Part shown: one piece after another, positions 12,065-23,839 of the stretch
Layout of the letters: every line of letters begins with the position of its first letter
How positions within the stretch are numbered: the first letter of the stretch is position 1
From: Vitis vinifera
Taxonomy: Eukaryota; Streptophyta; Magnoliopsida; Vitales; Vitaceae
NCBI RefSeq assembly: GCF_030704535.1
Contig: NC_081823.1
Coordinates: 404,501 to 468,500 of the forward strand
Length of the DNA: 64,000 bases
Direction: 5' to 3'
Program-made: the position numbers and the translations under genes
The notes under the pieces: model-generated
Databases searched by the model: none
Seen by the model: only the letters and a program-made list of their open reading frames with translations
What the model was told of the DNA's origin: nothing

Positions 12065-12400
12065 AAATGATGAATATGGGCTGTTGACAAATGGGTATGA
12101 AGGATATAAACATGGAGTTATTGGAATAGGTCGTGAGAGGGGTTGGTGGAAAATGGGTTTAATGGAGGCTTTAGGAGGAATACTAAGGGGTTATGTGTAT
12201 GAACTACATACACGTGAGATGGAAAAAGAAATGTGTGGGGAATGGGTATAGTGGACATCTAAGGCATAGTGACATGGGTATGGTGACAGAGGGTGATAAA
12301 TGGGGGGATTTTTTATGGAGGGTTTCTTGTGGCCATGCATGCATGCACCACATGCACATGGGGAATACTCTGCGTACATGGCAAATTTTTGTTGGACTTG
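12065..12400. other. G-rich degenerate sequence, right of the solo LTR
   Basis: Continuation of the G-rich region at 10440-10757. It contains gggtatggtgac and a CATG-rich stretch (catgcatgcatgcacc) near 12333. No gene is recognised. Confidence 0.35.
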
Positions 12401-12489
12401 CATTCACAAAGATACTTCTAATGCTCAAACCACACAAAAGTAGACGACCTACAACAACAAACTTTAGCAGAAAGACACAAGTATTGCTA

Positions 12490-13085
12490 GCATAAAATGT
12501 ATGTAGGATCCCCTTCAGTACCCACAAATTTAGGACACTTCTTTGGTGACACAGGAAATGACTTGATGATGCCATTCTCCCATAATTCTTATCTATAATA
12601 TTTCTCCTTGGCATATATTCTATGCAATCCCTTCTTCAAATAAGGTAATGCTTTGCTATCACAATCATCAACCTCGACTACCACACAGAGCAGCTCTTCA
12701 TGAGAGCAGCTTTCTGATATAGTTGATATAGCTTTGCTCCAAATCTCCCATGAAGAAATCGGTCACCAGGAGCAAGATTGTCAGCCTTGGCATGATTTAA
12801 GCCAAAATTGAAACTGCCATGATGAGATCTGGGAAAGATAATGACAAAGTTTCCGTGCAAAGAGTCTGTCATTTACTTTATAGAGTCCTTCTGTTGTGAG
12901 TCTATCTCATTCTCACCAATGTTTGCCACAATCCCAAGCAAAGACTTCTTGAATCCCAAAAGTTGTTGATACCTCATGCAAACACTTTCAGATTCAGATT
13001 CCATAGTTTCCAATCTCCTTTTCATATCATCATCATTCTCCATCAACCAACCTCCCCAGATTCCCAGTCTTAAAGCTTGATAGTC
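12490..13085 (-). pseudogene. Unidentified degraded coding fragment
   Basis: On the minus strand a Met-initiated stretch (MENDDDMKRRLETMESESES near 13040) reads to a position resembling a donor site (AAGTAAAT, near 12875). A frame with LAPGDRFLHGRFGAKLYQLY follows at about 12690-12860 and continues, with stops, to PVSPKKCPKFVG near 12530. The amino-acid composition and absence of stops over long stretches look like real protein, but I do not recognise the family. In-frame stops suggest a pseudogene. It is co-oriented with the SET and NFXL1 fragments. Confidence 0.4.
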
Positions 13086-13390
13086 TCTTTCATGAGAAAA
13101 CAGAGGAGCAAGGGAATAGAAATGGGAACAGAGCAGGGAACATTTTAACGAATATGCTAAACCTATTTCATTATTTTATCCATGAATTTAACAATCAGTG
13201 GGTTAAGATGGAAGATGTTTGCTGGGGTAAGACATTAAAATGCAGCAAGCTCTTCAAATATTAAACTAATAAACATCAAAGCACAACAGCCCAACAAACA
13301 GAGTAGAAATCACAGAGAATGAGACATAAGAGATATGAAGAATGAAAGTACACGGGAAAACCATAATAACCATACTTGAAAGTCTCTTCC

Positions 13391-13976
13391 TCAACTAGGT
13401 GTCTTGGGTTGCAACTCACTGCTCCGTCTCCGGTAAGCGCTCAGCTCAGAATCCCTCTTGAAATGCTTCTCAAGTAATCTTGTCTTTCTCTGGTTCTTCC
13501 TCTTGTTTCCCCCCCCCCCCCCCCCCCCCCCAGAAAAACCCATTTTCTTTATCAAGCTACCTAAAAATAACCCCATGCCCAGTGTCTTACTCTTCAAGCT
13601 AAGGAAACCCCCATTCCTGAATATTCCTGTAAAACCACCCTGCTAAACCCTCCTCAGTAGCTTGCTCTCCAAGTTAACTTCCTCTAAAATATCTCTCCCC
13701 AAAAACCCCTCAACAAAAGCACCACCACCTCCTGCTAGAATACGCTCATTTCCTTTCTTGCACCAATGACCTGGCTGCAAAAAGAACCCCTCTCTCTGAA
13801 TATTCCTCCAGGTGTCTCACTCCTATTGCGGCCTTGGAACCACTAACATGATTCTCTGATAGCCCATTAGGTTGCAACACATGGCTCTCAGAGAACCCTC
13901 CATCTGGCAAGAAATAACCTACAGAAAAATGAGATAAAATGAACCCCCAAAATGGGGGTCTACACCATGCTTCCAT
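13391..13976 (-). pseudogene. Unidentified coding-like fragment containing a 23-nt poly(C) run
   Basis: Minus-strand frames read VLQPNGLSENHVSGSKAAIG (13976-13746), then GGGAFVEGFLGRDILEEVNL, a stop, and SLKSKTLGMGLFLGSLIKK, followed by a glycine run encoded by 13509-13531 and KRKNQRKTRLLEKHFKRDSE. The pieces lie in different frames, separated by a frameshift near 13745 and a stop near 13640. I do not recognise the protein. The poly(C) run will be a sequencing and replication slippage point. Confidence 0.3.
13509..13531. repeat. Poly(C) mononucleotide run (23 nt)
   Basis: An uninterrupted run of 23 cytosines on the plus strand, rare in AT-rich plant DNA. Its true length may differ in the genome because such runs slip during sequencing. 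Confidence 0.9.
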
Positions 13977-14063
13977 AAAATAATGGAAAATGGATTCCCT
14001 AAAATCATATGTTTTTGTACATGGTAGAACCCAAGCACCTCATTTAAAAAATATAAATACATT

Positions 14064-14392
14064 TAGGTTATGTTTGGTTCCCAAAAAGTACAAAGGAAAG
14101 AAAAAAAATACTAAGGAAAATGATTTTCTCATGTTTGGTTGTCCTATAAAATATTCAAGAGAAAATTAAATATAATTAAAATTAGTTAGAAACTTATGTA
14201 TTTTAAAATTATTTAATCTTTATATTGATGAGTTAAAATAAATAAAATAAGTTTGAAGTAGAAAATAAAAATAATTTATCATCTTTAACTTTATTTTTTA
14301 TTTTTCTTCACTTTTTTTTTTTTTTACTTTTCCTCTCTATTTTCTTTCCTTAGAATTTTCCCTCAAATTTTTCGAGAACCAAACATAGCCTA
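14064..14392. mobile_element. MITE-like element, family 1 (copy 1)
   Basis: The ends are imperfect inverted repeats: TAGGTTATGTTTGGTTCCC at the left, and the complement of the right end reads TAGGCTATGTTTGGTTCTC. The interior is AT-rich, about 330 bp, with no frame. A second family member lies at 30288-30607. The hAT-type assignment is inferred from the general look only. Confidence 0.65.
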
Positions 14393-15105
14393 ATTTTAGT
14401 TGAATAATTCCTTCATTGAACCTAATTTGGGTGTAAACTTTATATATAAGGATGACACCAGGGTGAGTTTTTTCAAGTAATCATCCCCATTCTCGTCTCT
14501 AATAGAACAAGTTTAAAATTTAAATAAACAAATCAGTGGTAAGTTTGATATTTTTTAAAAATCTAAGACAGGTTTGGAGTGGATTCGAAAATTGTCTTAT
14601 CATGCCTTGTCTCGATTATGTATAAAATTATTTTTTAAATTTAATTTAATTTTATTTCTTATTTATATATATAATGATAATCATAATAAATAATAACAAT
14701 AATAATACTTTTAATAAAATAAGTTATAAGAAATTATAATATTTTAACTATTTATAAAATAAAATTAATTTTTTTAATGATTTTTTTTAAAAAAAAATTC
14801 AAAAAACATTTAAGCTGGTCAAAGCAGGTGCAAGTATGAAAAATAACATACCTACCTCGCATCACCTCATTTAATTTTTTAATGGAACAATGATGAAAAT
14901 ATGATTAAAGGATAAAATATTGAATAGTTGGTACACATGTTGTGACATAATTGGTGGACACAATGTGACATAGGGTCGTAAGTTTCAAATTACTCATAGT
15001 GGTCATTACACATTATCATTAAATTATATGATCAACATTTTTAAGGGTTATTGAATCATTCCTCATTCGAGCTAATTTAGAAGTCATCCTCCATAAAGAT
15101 AATAT
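14393..15105. other. AT-rich intergenic sequence
   Basis: Low-complexity AT-rich DNA lies between the MITE-like element and the large LTR element. No gene, RNA or transposon end was found. Confidence 0.5.
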
Positions 15106-15110
15106 CATAC

Positions 15111-16794
15111 TGTAGACCCCCGTTTGGGATTCATTATACCTCATTTTTCCTACAGCTCATCTTTGTAGGGGGAAGGCTCTCAAGGTGCCACATGCTGTCT
15201 CCTGATTGACTGGTAAGGAATCACAATAGTGCTTTTGAAGAAGCAACCAAAAGGCGACACCTGGCAAAGAATCTGCTGGAACGTATTCTTTCTGTTATGG
15301 AGAGGGCCAGTTGCCAGAAGTGGGGGACCTATTTTCTTCAAGCTAGCTACATGAAACACGTGCCAGAGTAGCTGACCGTGGCCATGGAGTTAGTTGGGAT
15401 GGTGACCAGCTGAGTAAGGAATAGGAGAGTAGTTGGGAAAGAAAAGAAAGAGAGAAAGAAAAAGAAATGGGGGAGAACGAGAGGAGGGGAGGGGAGTTCG
15501 AAGAGTAGCCTTTGGAAAAGAGGTCCTGATCTGGGCATCTTCTAGGAGGGGTCATAAAAACAGGGCTCGAAGTCAGGTGAGCTTCCATCTGCGAGGAAGC
15601 TTTTCAGGTATGGACCCTGTTCATTATCTTCTCTATTTTGTTTTTGGATATCGATAAGATTCTATTTTGGTGTTTGGATGCGAGCATTGGAGATTTTATT
15701 ATGTTCTTATGGAATCTGAGTTCGTTTGCCTCCATGTTGTGCTTGATTTCTAACTTGGCTTTCAACTTGTTTACACCGACTATTTTAAACTGCTCTCCTC
15801 TGTTTCTCGATTGTTTGCGGGTTATCCTCGATGCCTGGAGTATACTTACTCATTCTCTCTGTTCTGGAAAATTTTGAGAGAAGATTCATCACATGCTTTT
15901 GATTTGTGGGGTCGTGCCTGCATTTTTTATTTATTTATTTATTTATCATTCCACCCGGGGAAGAATTCTGTCCGTCGACATCCCACCTTCTCCGGATGTC
16001 TCACATCCGGAATTCTGTCCGACCGACGTTCCACCTTCTCTGGATATCTCACATCCGACGTCTGACGCCGGATGGGAGAGGAGGACAATCCAGATTCCCT
16101 GGACAGCTTGGCTCGTCAGACGCTCGCGATTCGTTGAATCCATTTCCGCCCGCAATCTTCTGCTCCTCTTGATTTTAATAGGCATGAATGTTATTTTTTT
16201 CATAATTCCGGAATAATGGAATTTGTGATATTAATTCATGTAATATAAATCGGGCTTTGGTGGGGGCCCAACATATGTGATTTCCTTATGATTGATTGAT
16301 TGTTTGTTTGATTTAATTGTCATGCATGATTGATTTATCTTGCTCTATGACATGCTGAAAATTATTCCTTAATTGTGCTCTAACCTTACTTCTCGATAGC
16401 GCTTCATGGATCACTGCCCAGGTACGCATCCACATCCGCTCTGGTCATTTTCGGTATGCATGTTTAGATTCTCATGTGTGCATGATCACTCCGAGTATTC
16501 ATTGATTCCCTCATCAATTGCCATGATTGCTTCATTTTATTAGTAGAGATCCGACTTTAGGGACTTAGAGGGGTGTTACGGTCTCTACCGTACCTTCCCG
16601 ATAAGTAACCTGACCCCCGAACCCGATCCAGGTTTTCGTAGACCACCTTTTCCAAATAAGGAGTCACACTTAGGGTTTTTCTTTCTTATTTTTTTACCCT
16701 TTTAAAAGTAAAACAAAAATAAAGATCATTTTTCAAATTAAAATCGAGCTCGCCATCGAGTGGGAAACTCATGAGCCGAAATACGGGGTCCACA
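15111..16794 (+). repeat. 5' long terminal repeat (1684 bp)
   Basis: It starts TGTAGACCCC and ends GGGTCCACA. It is collinear with the 3' LTR except for substitutions and one deletion of about 40 bp near 16712, where the 3' LTR has gtggcaactccaaatcaa and following bases. The LTR contains a (ttta)n stretch near 15926-15946 and a short palindromic ggatgtctcacatccgga-like region near 15990. Transcription should start in this copy. Confidence 0.9.
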
Positions 16795-16796
16795 AA

Positions 16797-16816
16797 ATGG
16801 CGACTCCACTGGGGAT
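16797..16816 (+). promoter_or_regulatory. Primer-binding site of the LTR element
   Basis: TGGCGACTCCACTGGGGA begins 3 bp after the 5' LTR. It starts with TGG, which pairs with a tRNA CCA end. The match to tRNA-Arg is from memory of Tat/Ogre elements. Confidence 0.7.
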
Positions 16817-17636
16817 CACTAGAGGGTCAAACTTGAACATAAATTGAGGCAAATGTGGCGTTTGATTGGTCTATCAGTGGGTATCCACCTCTCTTTATGC
16901 GTGTGTTTATTTGACTATTGATTGCACATTGAGGGCTCTTGATATCATTATCCTTGATGCATGCTTGGTTATTGTATTCGTTTGAGGCATTGACATGTTG
17001 ATTATATTGATTGATCCTTTCGCTTATGCTGATATATTGACTTCCCTTGTTGTATGATTACTCTGCTCACCCTGACATGTACATTCTTTTTGTTGTTTAT
17101 CTCGTTCATCTTGACATGTTTGATTCTTAGTTGTATATTATCATAATTGTTGTTGAGCATGCTATCATTGCCAGATATTCTTCTCGATTAGCTTTTGTGT
17201 AGATTTGGATGATATATACCTGTTTTGCATGACTGTCTATTGCATGACTCTTCTCATTCCGTGTGATTGCATGAGTTGCTTGTCTATGTGGGACACACAC
17301 TTATCCCTTTATTTCCGAGTCACTAGTCTCGGTCGACATTGTTTTCCTTGGTCTCGTATTTGATATGAGACTTGCTGCTTTGTTTGCTCTTCGACCGAGC
17401 TAGTGATTAGGAATAGGGTCTAACGATGGGCTATATCTATGTTTGAGAGCATTCTGGAGGTGGTCGACATATTGATGCTGATTGGAGTCCGAACTTTGAA
17501 GACTTGTATAGCCCAAAGCTAGATTTCAAGATATTTGTGTAATCAGTGTGTTTTCTTTTAGTTTCATAGGGTTTTTGGATGCACCCACACCACTCACTGT
17601 GCACCTTAGATCGTTGATGAGTGATCAGAGTTGTGA

Positions 17637-19350
17637 GATACTGATTGGAGCCAAAATATGTGCTCTAATGGTACATATTCGATATGATTTGTACACCAAA
17701 AGACATCCAAATCACCCAACTTGACCTAAATCAATGCTAAGGCCCTAGCCATGAGTTTAATCTATACTTTGGAGATTTATCTCAGGTTCAAGGGAAGAAA
17801 ATTGTGCAAATTGAATGACTTTAGATTTTGAAAGATCAAGAAAGGGCTAAATGAGGAAATAAGTGAGTCAAGATTCATCAAATGCAAGGAAAGGCAAAAC
17901 AAGGATATCATGAGGTTGGAGGATGATAAATGACCATTATGGAGTAAGAAAGAAGGCAAGAAAGAATGGGAAATGAGGCATGAAGCAAGATTTAGTTGCA
18001 TGGAAATTTAGAACTCAAAAATCTGATGGCATTATATACTTTGACTTTGAGGACAAATTTGGAGCACTTTGTGGAGTCCATTATATACATACTATATATC
18101 GTTTCGAAGCTCGAGAAGTCAGGAGTCCAACACTTCAAACAGTTTACAAATTGGAGCTGAAATGAAGAAGTTATGGCCATTTGAAGACAACTGCACCAAG
18201 TTGGAGGGTCATTTCGAAATGATTTCGAAATTCAACTTATGATTTCGAAATTCAACTTATGAATTCGAAATCCACTTCGAAATGACACCAATTCCGAATT
18301 CACCCACTGCCACTTTGATGTTCCGCCTCCTCTACCTCGGGAATTGCATCTAAAGCACTCCATCCGCCCTAGGTGGACCCCACACGACTAGAAATCACCA
18401 TTTTATTATTTTTTAATCATTTTTAGGAAATTATTTTTGTAATAAGTGGCCAATGAGAGTGTGCCACATGTTAGGTAAGTGAGGATATTATATAAACTCT
18501 CTCAATTCTAGGTTTTAGGGATCTTGGATCTTGGATTTTTTTCTGGAGTTTTTGACATTGAAGGAGGAAGAAGACGAGAACTTTGGTTTGTTTTCTTTTT
18601 CTTCTTTATTGAATACATTGTTTTTAGTTTATTTTGATTCAAATTATGGATTTCTACCCTACTATGGATTGTGAATGTGACATCACCCCCATGAGAGGCT
18701 AAGAGCCAACTTGGGGCTTGAAGCATGAAAACCTAAGGGCTAGGAAACCTATAGGGACAATGGGTAAATTACTATAACAATGAGATTAATTATTGGTTGG
18801 GTGACAATTTATTATATTTTTTATCCTATCCTTGTGAGTTCGTTTAGGGAATGATACGATAGGTTATTACTTGATACTAGTAATTCTTGGTAATTCTTGA
18901 TCATTAGTTATCCTCGTTTTCCCTATCGTTATTTGCCCCTAAACAAAGCTATAAGGAGTAGGAAGGGTTAAAAAGCCAAATCTTAAATTGATAATCAATC
19001 TCATTCATTTGATGGTTTTAGGAATCTGTTTGAAAAAGGAAAAATTAGGTTTTGGATGCAATTTTGAGTTATAGAACCCAACTTGATCTCGAGTGGCCAA
19101 GGATCCCAAAACCCTAAGATCATATTACTTAAAATACCCTTGTTTTCTATAATTTCTATACCCTAGGTTGGATTATGGAAAACCCCAAACTTGAATCAAT
19201 TGAATTTAAAATCAATATTCATTTTCTCTTATTAATCCAATTTCTTTTACTTAGTTTCACATTATTCACATATTGTTTTTTCACTTAAGGATTTAAACAA
19301 AAACAATTCATTTATTCTAGTATTGACAATTTTCATAAGCCAGTCCTTGA
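17637..19350 (+). mobile_element. Possible nested LTR-like segment inside the 13.2-kb element
   Basis: The segment differs in character from its surroundings: A-rich, with a promoter-like attatataaact near 18488 and a 3' part reading tccttgagaacgatacccgg, which resembles the end of Athila-type gypsy LTRs. GATAC occurs at 17637-17641 just before TGATTGGAGCC and again near 19352, so it could be a target duplication, but the right end would then be GAGAAC rather than CA. It may instead be original 5' leader of the host element. Boundaries are uncertain. Confidence 0.3.
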
Positions 19351-22300
19351 GAACGATACCCGGAATACTACAAAAGCCGTAGTGACTCTTTCTCTAGTTT
19401 TTCTTGACCAGAGTTACTACGTAAAAAGGCTAAGTATTTTGGTACAATAGAGAAATTTCGGTCAGATACGCCAGCCATTAGAAGAGCCTTCACCATATGA
19501 ACCCCCTGGGATGTCGAGGTAATGCATGTGTGGAGGTGATGACCACCTTGCATGGAAGCGCCCCGTCTCTTCGGAGGCGTACAAAGGGTTGTGTACCGCC
19601 GGAGGGTACGATCGCTTCTGCTAGGGATCTTTTAAAGTCCACCCATCTTATTTTAGGGCCGCCTTGACCTGTAGGATGAGCTTAGGTCCTTTGATCAGGA
19701 CTTCATTCCTTACACGTGGGTGCATCTGAGGGCCTTCAAAGCCTCTTTAGTCACAATTCGGATCCAGTACTTCCTCATTTGGTCTCTAGTTGAGAGTGCT
19801 TAGAGATCAGTGCGAGTTTGAGTATCAGTTGGACCACATTTTATTGTACGGTTTTGGTTTCTTTTTGTTACTCATTGAGTTTAGCACACTTTTTTCCTAG
19901 GATTTTAGATAGTCTTCTTTTCTTAGGTTGACACATTCTTTCAGTTTGTTGTCACTTTCTACTTGATGTTTTGGGATATGCTCATTGATTATGCTCACTT
20001 TTTTATATTCTTCACCTATCATGGGCTTGATACTTCATTCTTTGGTTGACTCACCTGATTCTATTTCCAACCCGATATTTTCATTACAGAAAGGTGAAAG
20101 GCAAGTTTTCACATTCACACCATTTTTGAGATGTTCACCTTTATCACCTAATACTCTTTCTTTATTGAGTTTGGGTTGAAAGTGAATCAGAGATATTTTT
20201 TTATAGATGGAGTATCGATCTCATGACAGTGTTGTTTTTCACACCTCATTCATTTTTTGGATCGTTGATAGAAATTCTTTAGTCACATTTGTAGCCATCT
20301 CATAGTGGACACCTTTATGACCTTAGAGTTTCTATCATATTTCCAATTTTAGATTGCCATCACAGGACCATATATCAAATGATGTGTTGTACTTTTGTCT
20401 TGGGACATCTATTCATTTGCGCGTCATGATCACTCTAGCCTGACATATCATGGAGGATATTGAGCCTATTGACCTAGGATTAGGAGATCGACCTAGGGAG
20501 TTCGAGACTGTGACCCGTTTCACCTTCTAATCTGAGCAGTACCGTATCTATATCCATATCCTGACTTTTCAAACTTGATGACTTATCCATTTTGGACTTG
20601 ACATGACACCATCCCCTAATACCACTATATGACCTAGTCATCCTCGTTCGCCTTATCATGCTACAGTACCATTGCCTTTCCTTTCCATTATTTCCTTGAT
20701 CTGACTAGGTAGAGTCCGAGATGGTTAGACCGGAGGTGAGCTTTACACGATGATAGATGGATCGTGATGAGAGAGTGGCTTGACCGTTTGGCGATATTGT
20801 TGAGATGGAGGGGTTATCATGGAGCATCCAGATTTGAGTCGTTACATGTGATTTCAGAGAGTCAGGATGATTAGAGATGGTGATTTTATGAGATGACGGT
20901 GAGTGGCTTGTGATGATAGAGTGAGTTGATTTTCAGAGTACATTGATGGTTGTCATAGAGCATCAGTGGGAGCTTTCGCACGATTTCAGAGGAGTCGCCA
21001 TGACTATGTTGGATGGATGCCAGTCTTTAGTATTGGCCATGTGAGATCTCGAAAGCACGATGTTCGAGGTTTTGGTCAAAGGATGGGTGGCCATCATTTC
21101 ATGAGCCTATTTACTTTATCACCCTCACATATAAAGTTACCCGTTGCTAGCCCTTTGAGCCTCACACGAGCACATAGCCTTTTCTTTCATCACCTTATTT
21201 ACCTATTACATCGGGTTGGGGACCCTGTAGTGTTTGCATGCTATGTTTGGATACGTCATGAGTTCCAGACCTGACATACATATTCGAGCCTCATTCTTCA
21301 CTCTTCACTGTGATATTTTCCACTTGGACATCATTTCATCACTATTTTTCTTATATCACATATCACCACTTGTGATATTCGTTCTCTACCTTTTCTTTCA
21401 TTATTGCTTACTCGACATTATCCGTGTTTTACCTTGAGTGGTGGTTTTTCACACGTCACTGCATGGAGGATTGTCACGTTCTTCCCCTGTTCGCCTTATG
21501 GGCAGTGGTTCAGAGATGTTATTTTGAGAAGTTGTCTTGTTAGTGAGGATTCATGTTACATTCGTATGTGGAGAGGGTTTGATCATTTGGGTATGTATTT
21601 TCATGGGAGTTCATTCATTATTGATCAGAGTATGCGCAAAAAAAAAAAAAAAAAAAAAAAACAAAAAAAAAAAAAAAAAAAAAGTGTATTGTTCATTATA
21701 CCGTTTTCCATTGAGCATATGTATGAATGTTCTAGTTTGCTTCATTGAGTGTATGTGTTAGAGAGAGTTCGTATGAGAGCTTCTTTCTGAGATTCATCTT
21801 GATGTATATTTTGGGTGAGAGTATGAGTCATCCACTCGATTTTTTGTGAGAGAGGCGAGCGACCTTTCTTTAGTATCTCTGAATCCTTGCTCTATCCATT
21901 ATTCCATCTATTTCGGATGTGACTATTTTCCATGCTTTGATGTAAGATGACCATCACTCATTTTTCTATATTTTCGTCTTCTTCTATCTTTATTATATTC
22001 CTCCGTTTCACCCCACCTCATCTGATTTCATTATTTTCTCATCCTGCTTGATGTTTGACATGGGTTCAGCATCCACACTTTATTCTTGCTTATTCGATGT
22101 GACCATTCATTTATCGTCACTTTTCATATGGGGACCCTTAGGTCTGGGACTCATAACGTTTTCTACGCATTGCATCTCATGCACGAAGGGTATGAGGATT
22201 ATATCATTGGGATCTTTGAGCTTAGTTTCCTTTCATTTCTTTCACCCTATTACCTTAGCCTACATTACGTCCCATGTCTGAAGACCACCTTGAGGTCATT

Positions 22301-22389
22301 ACTTTACATCGTGTTTGATAGCTCCCACGTGGGCAATACTCGAGCTTGGTCGGAGATTATTTCTCAGAGCATGATGGATGGGGAGTTGA
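19351..22389 (+). other. Non-coding interior of the LTR element
   Basis: Frames here are short and unrelated to gag or pol. Near 19560-19625 the sequence is GC-richer (ccccgtctcttcggaggcg). At 19377-19422 gtagtgactct and agagttactac can form a stem with one G-T pair. A poly(A) stretch lies at 21638-21682. Confidence 0.55.
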
Positions 22390-23800
22390 GATGATGATTT
22401 ACACTGGGGCATACCCCTCTTATCAGTGATGGATTTTCAGAGGCGACGTTATCTACACTGGGGCATACCTCGCTCATCAATGACGTTTTCTTTCGAGATG
22501 ATGCTTCGCACTGAGGCATAGTCAGTTTGCTTCTTCACTTGGGTTATGATGGATTAGGAGTTGCAGGATGACCTTACACTAGGGCATAGCCACTTCAGAG
22601 ATTGCACGTATTGAGACATAGCCCTCTAGTTGGCATTGGACTTTGATTTTCATTGGAGCATAGTCACTTCAGGTAGTTTATACTGGGGCATAGCCACCTC
22701 ATTCACATTCATAGAGCCTTGGGATTCTGATTCATATGGATTATGTTGAGATGTTTCTGTTTTGGCACCAGGAGTAGAGATTGATTGATTTGTTGACATA
22801 CACTGACATGATTTTCTTCAGCAGTTGTCAACTCGGATGCATTGCTTTACACTGGGGCATATCCATCTTTTGGAGGGAGATCAGATTGGTTCTTGACATT
22901 GGAGCATCTGACGAGTGATATGGAGATCATTGGATTATTTCATATTGTCCTCATTGCATATTAGGGCATAGCCGTCTAGTTGGATGTTTTGACATCGAGA
23001 TTTGACTTCCTGTTTTTGATTACTGCTTTTCGATGGATTATGGAGCTCTTGACACCTCGGGTTTAGTCTTCTCGGCATACTTGGATGATCTCGGATATCT
23101 CTCTACCTTTTATTTCATACTCAGACATTTCACCCTTGATACTTTTGTACTTTCTATCTTACCATAGCCTGATCATCACCTTCTTTTATCCTACACATCC
23201 CATCGTGGCACATGACTTCACCATTTTCTCGATTAGGAGGAGATGTAGATCAGTCCTCGATCACCTTGGTTGTGTTTTCATACATTCTTTTGGACTTTAG
23301 GTTCAACATCTTCCATGATAGCAGGGCCTGAAAAATTGTTGACTTATTAGTGACGATGCTTTCATTTTGATAGTTGGCACGATGAGTGTTGACTTTGTTT
23401 GCTCTTTGCATTTCGAGCATTGGTCATCATTGTTTCATTCATCAGTTAGTCTTGTTTTGTCAGCATGGTGTCACGATACATGGTCCTGTTTGGCATTACC
23501 CATCTGAGGTTGGACATTTTCATTACATGATGGATGAGCATATTTTAGAGTACAGTAGTTTTGAGGCATTTTGCATCTCTGTCTGTCCATCATGGCATAC
23601 TGGGGCATACCCCTTTCTCCGAGAGCATTAGACCTTCCACAGGTTTCATTCACCTTTTCGATCTAGTTGTTGACCTCCGAGAGTTGCATACTGGGGCATA
23701 CCCTCCTTCCCTAGGATCATCGGATCTTTCACATGCTTCATTATCTTTCGACCTAGTAATCGATCCTCATGAGTTGTCATACTGGGGCATACCCCCTCCG
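22390..23800 (+). repeat. Irregular tandem repeats with the core actggggcata
   Basis: The core cactggggcata(c/g)cc recurs at irregular spacing, for example near 22402, 22455, 22680, 22848, 23598, 23690 and 23780, with diverged variants such as gcactgaggcata and acactagggcata. It looks like an older, decayed satellite within the retrotransposon. No coding function is likely. Confidence 0.75.
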
Positions 23801-23839
23801 ACTGAGTTTGCTTGCATCGTTATCTGGGTTATCCTTTGG

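Noticed and set aside
13391..13646. Poly-Gly or poly-Pro protein gene across the C run
   Set aside because: The apparent frames on both strands depend on the length of a 23-nt homopolymer and are broken on either side.
15343..16216. Short frames repeated in both LTRs (also 26837-27713)
   Set aside because: They are LTR sequence present twice with changes that alter the frames; no known protein is encoded.
21638..21682. Poly(A) run as a processed-pseudogene tail
   Set aside because: No coding sequence or target duplication adjoins it; it lies inside the LTR element and is better explained by slippage.
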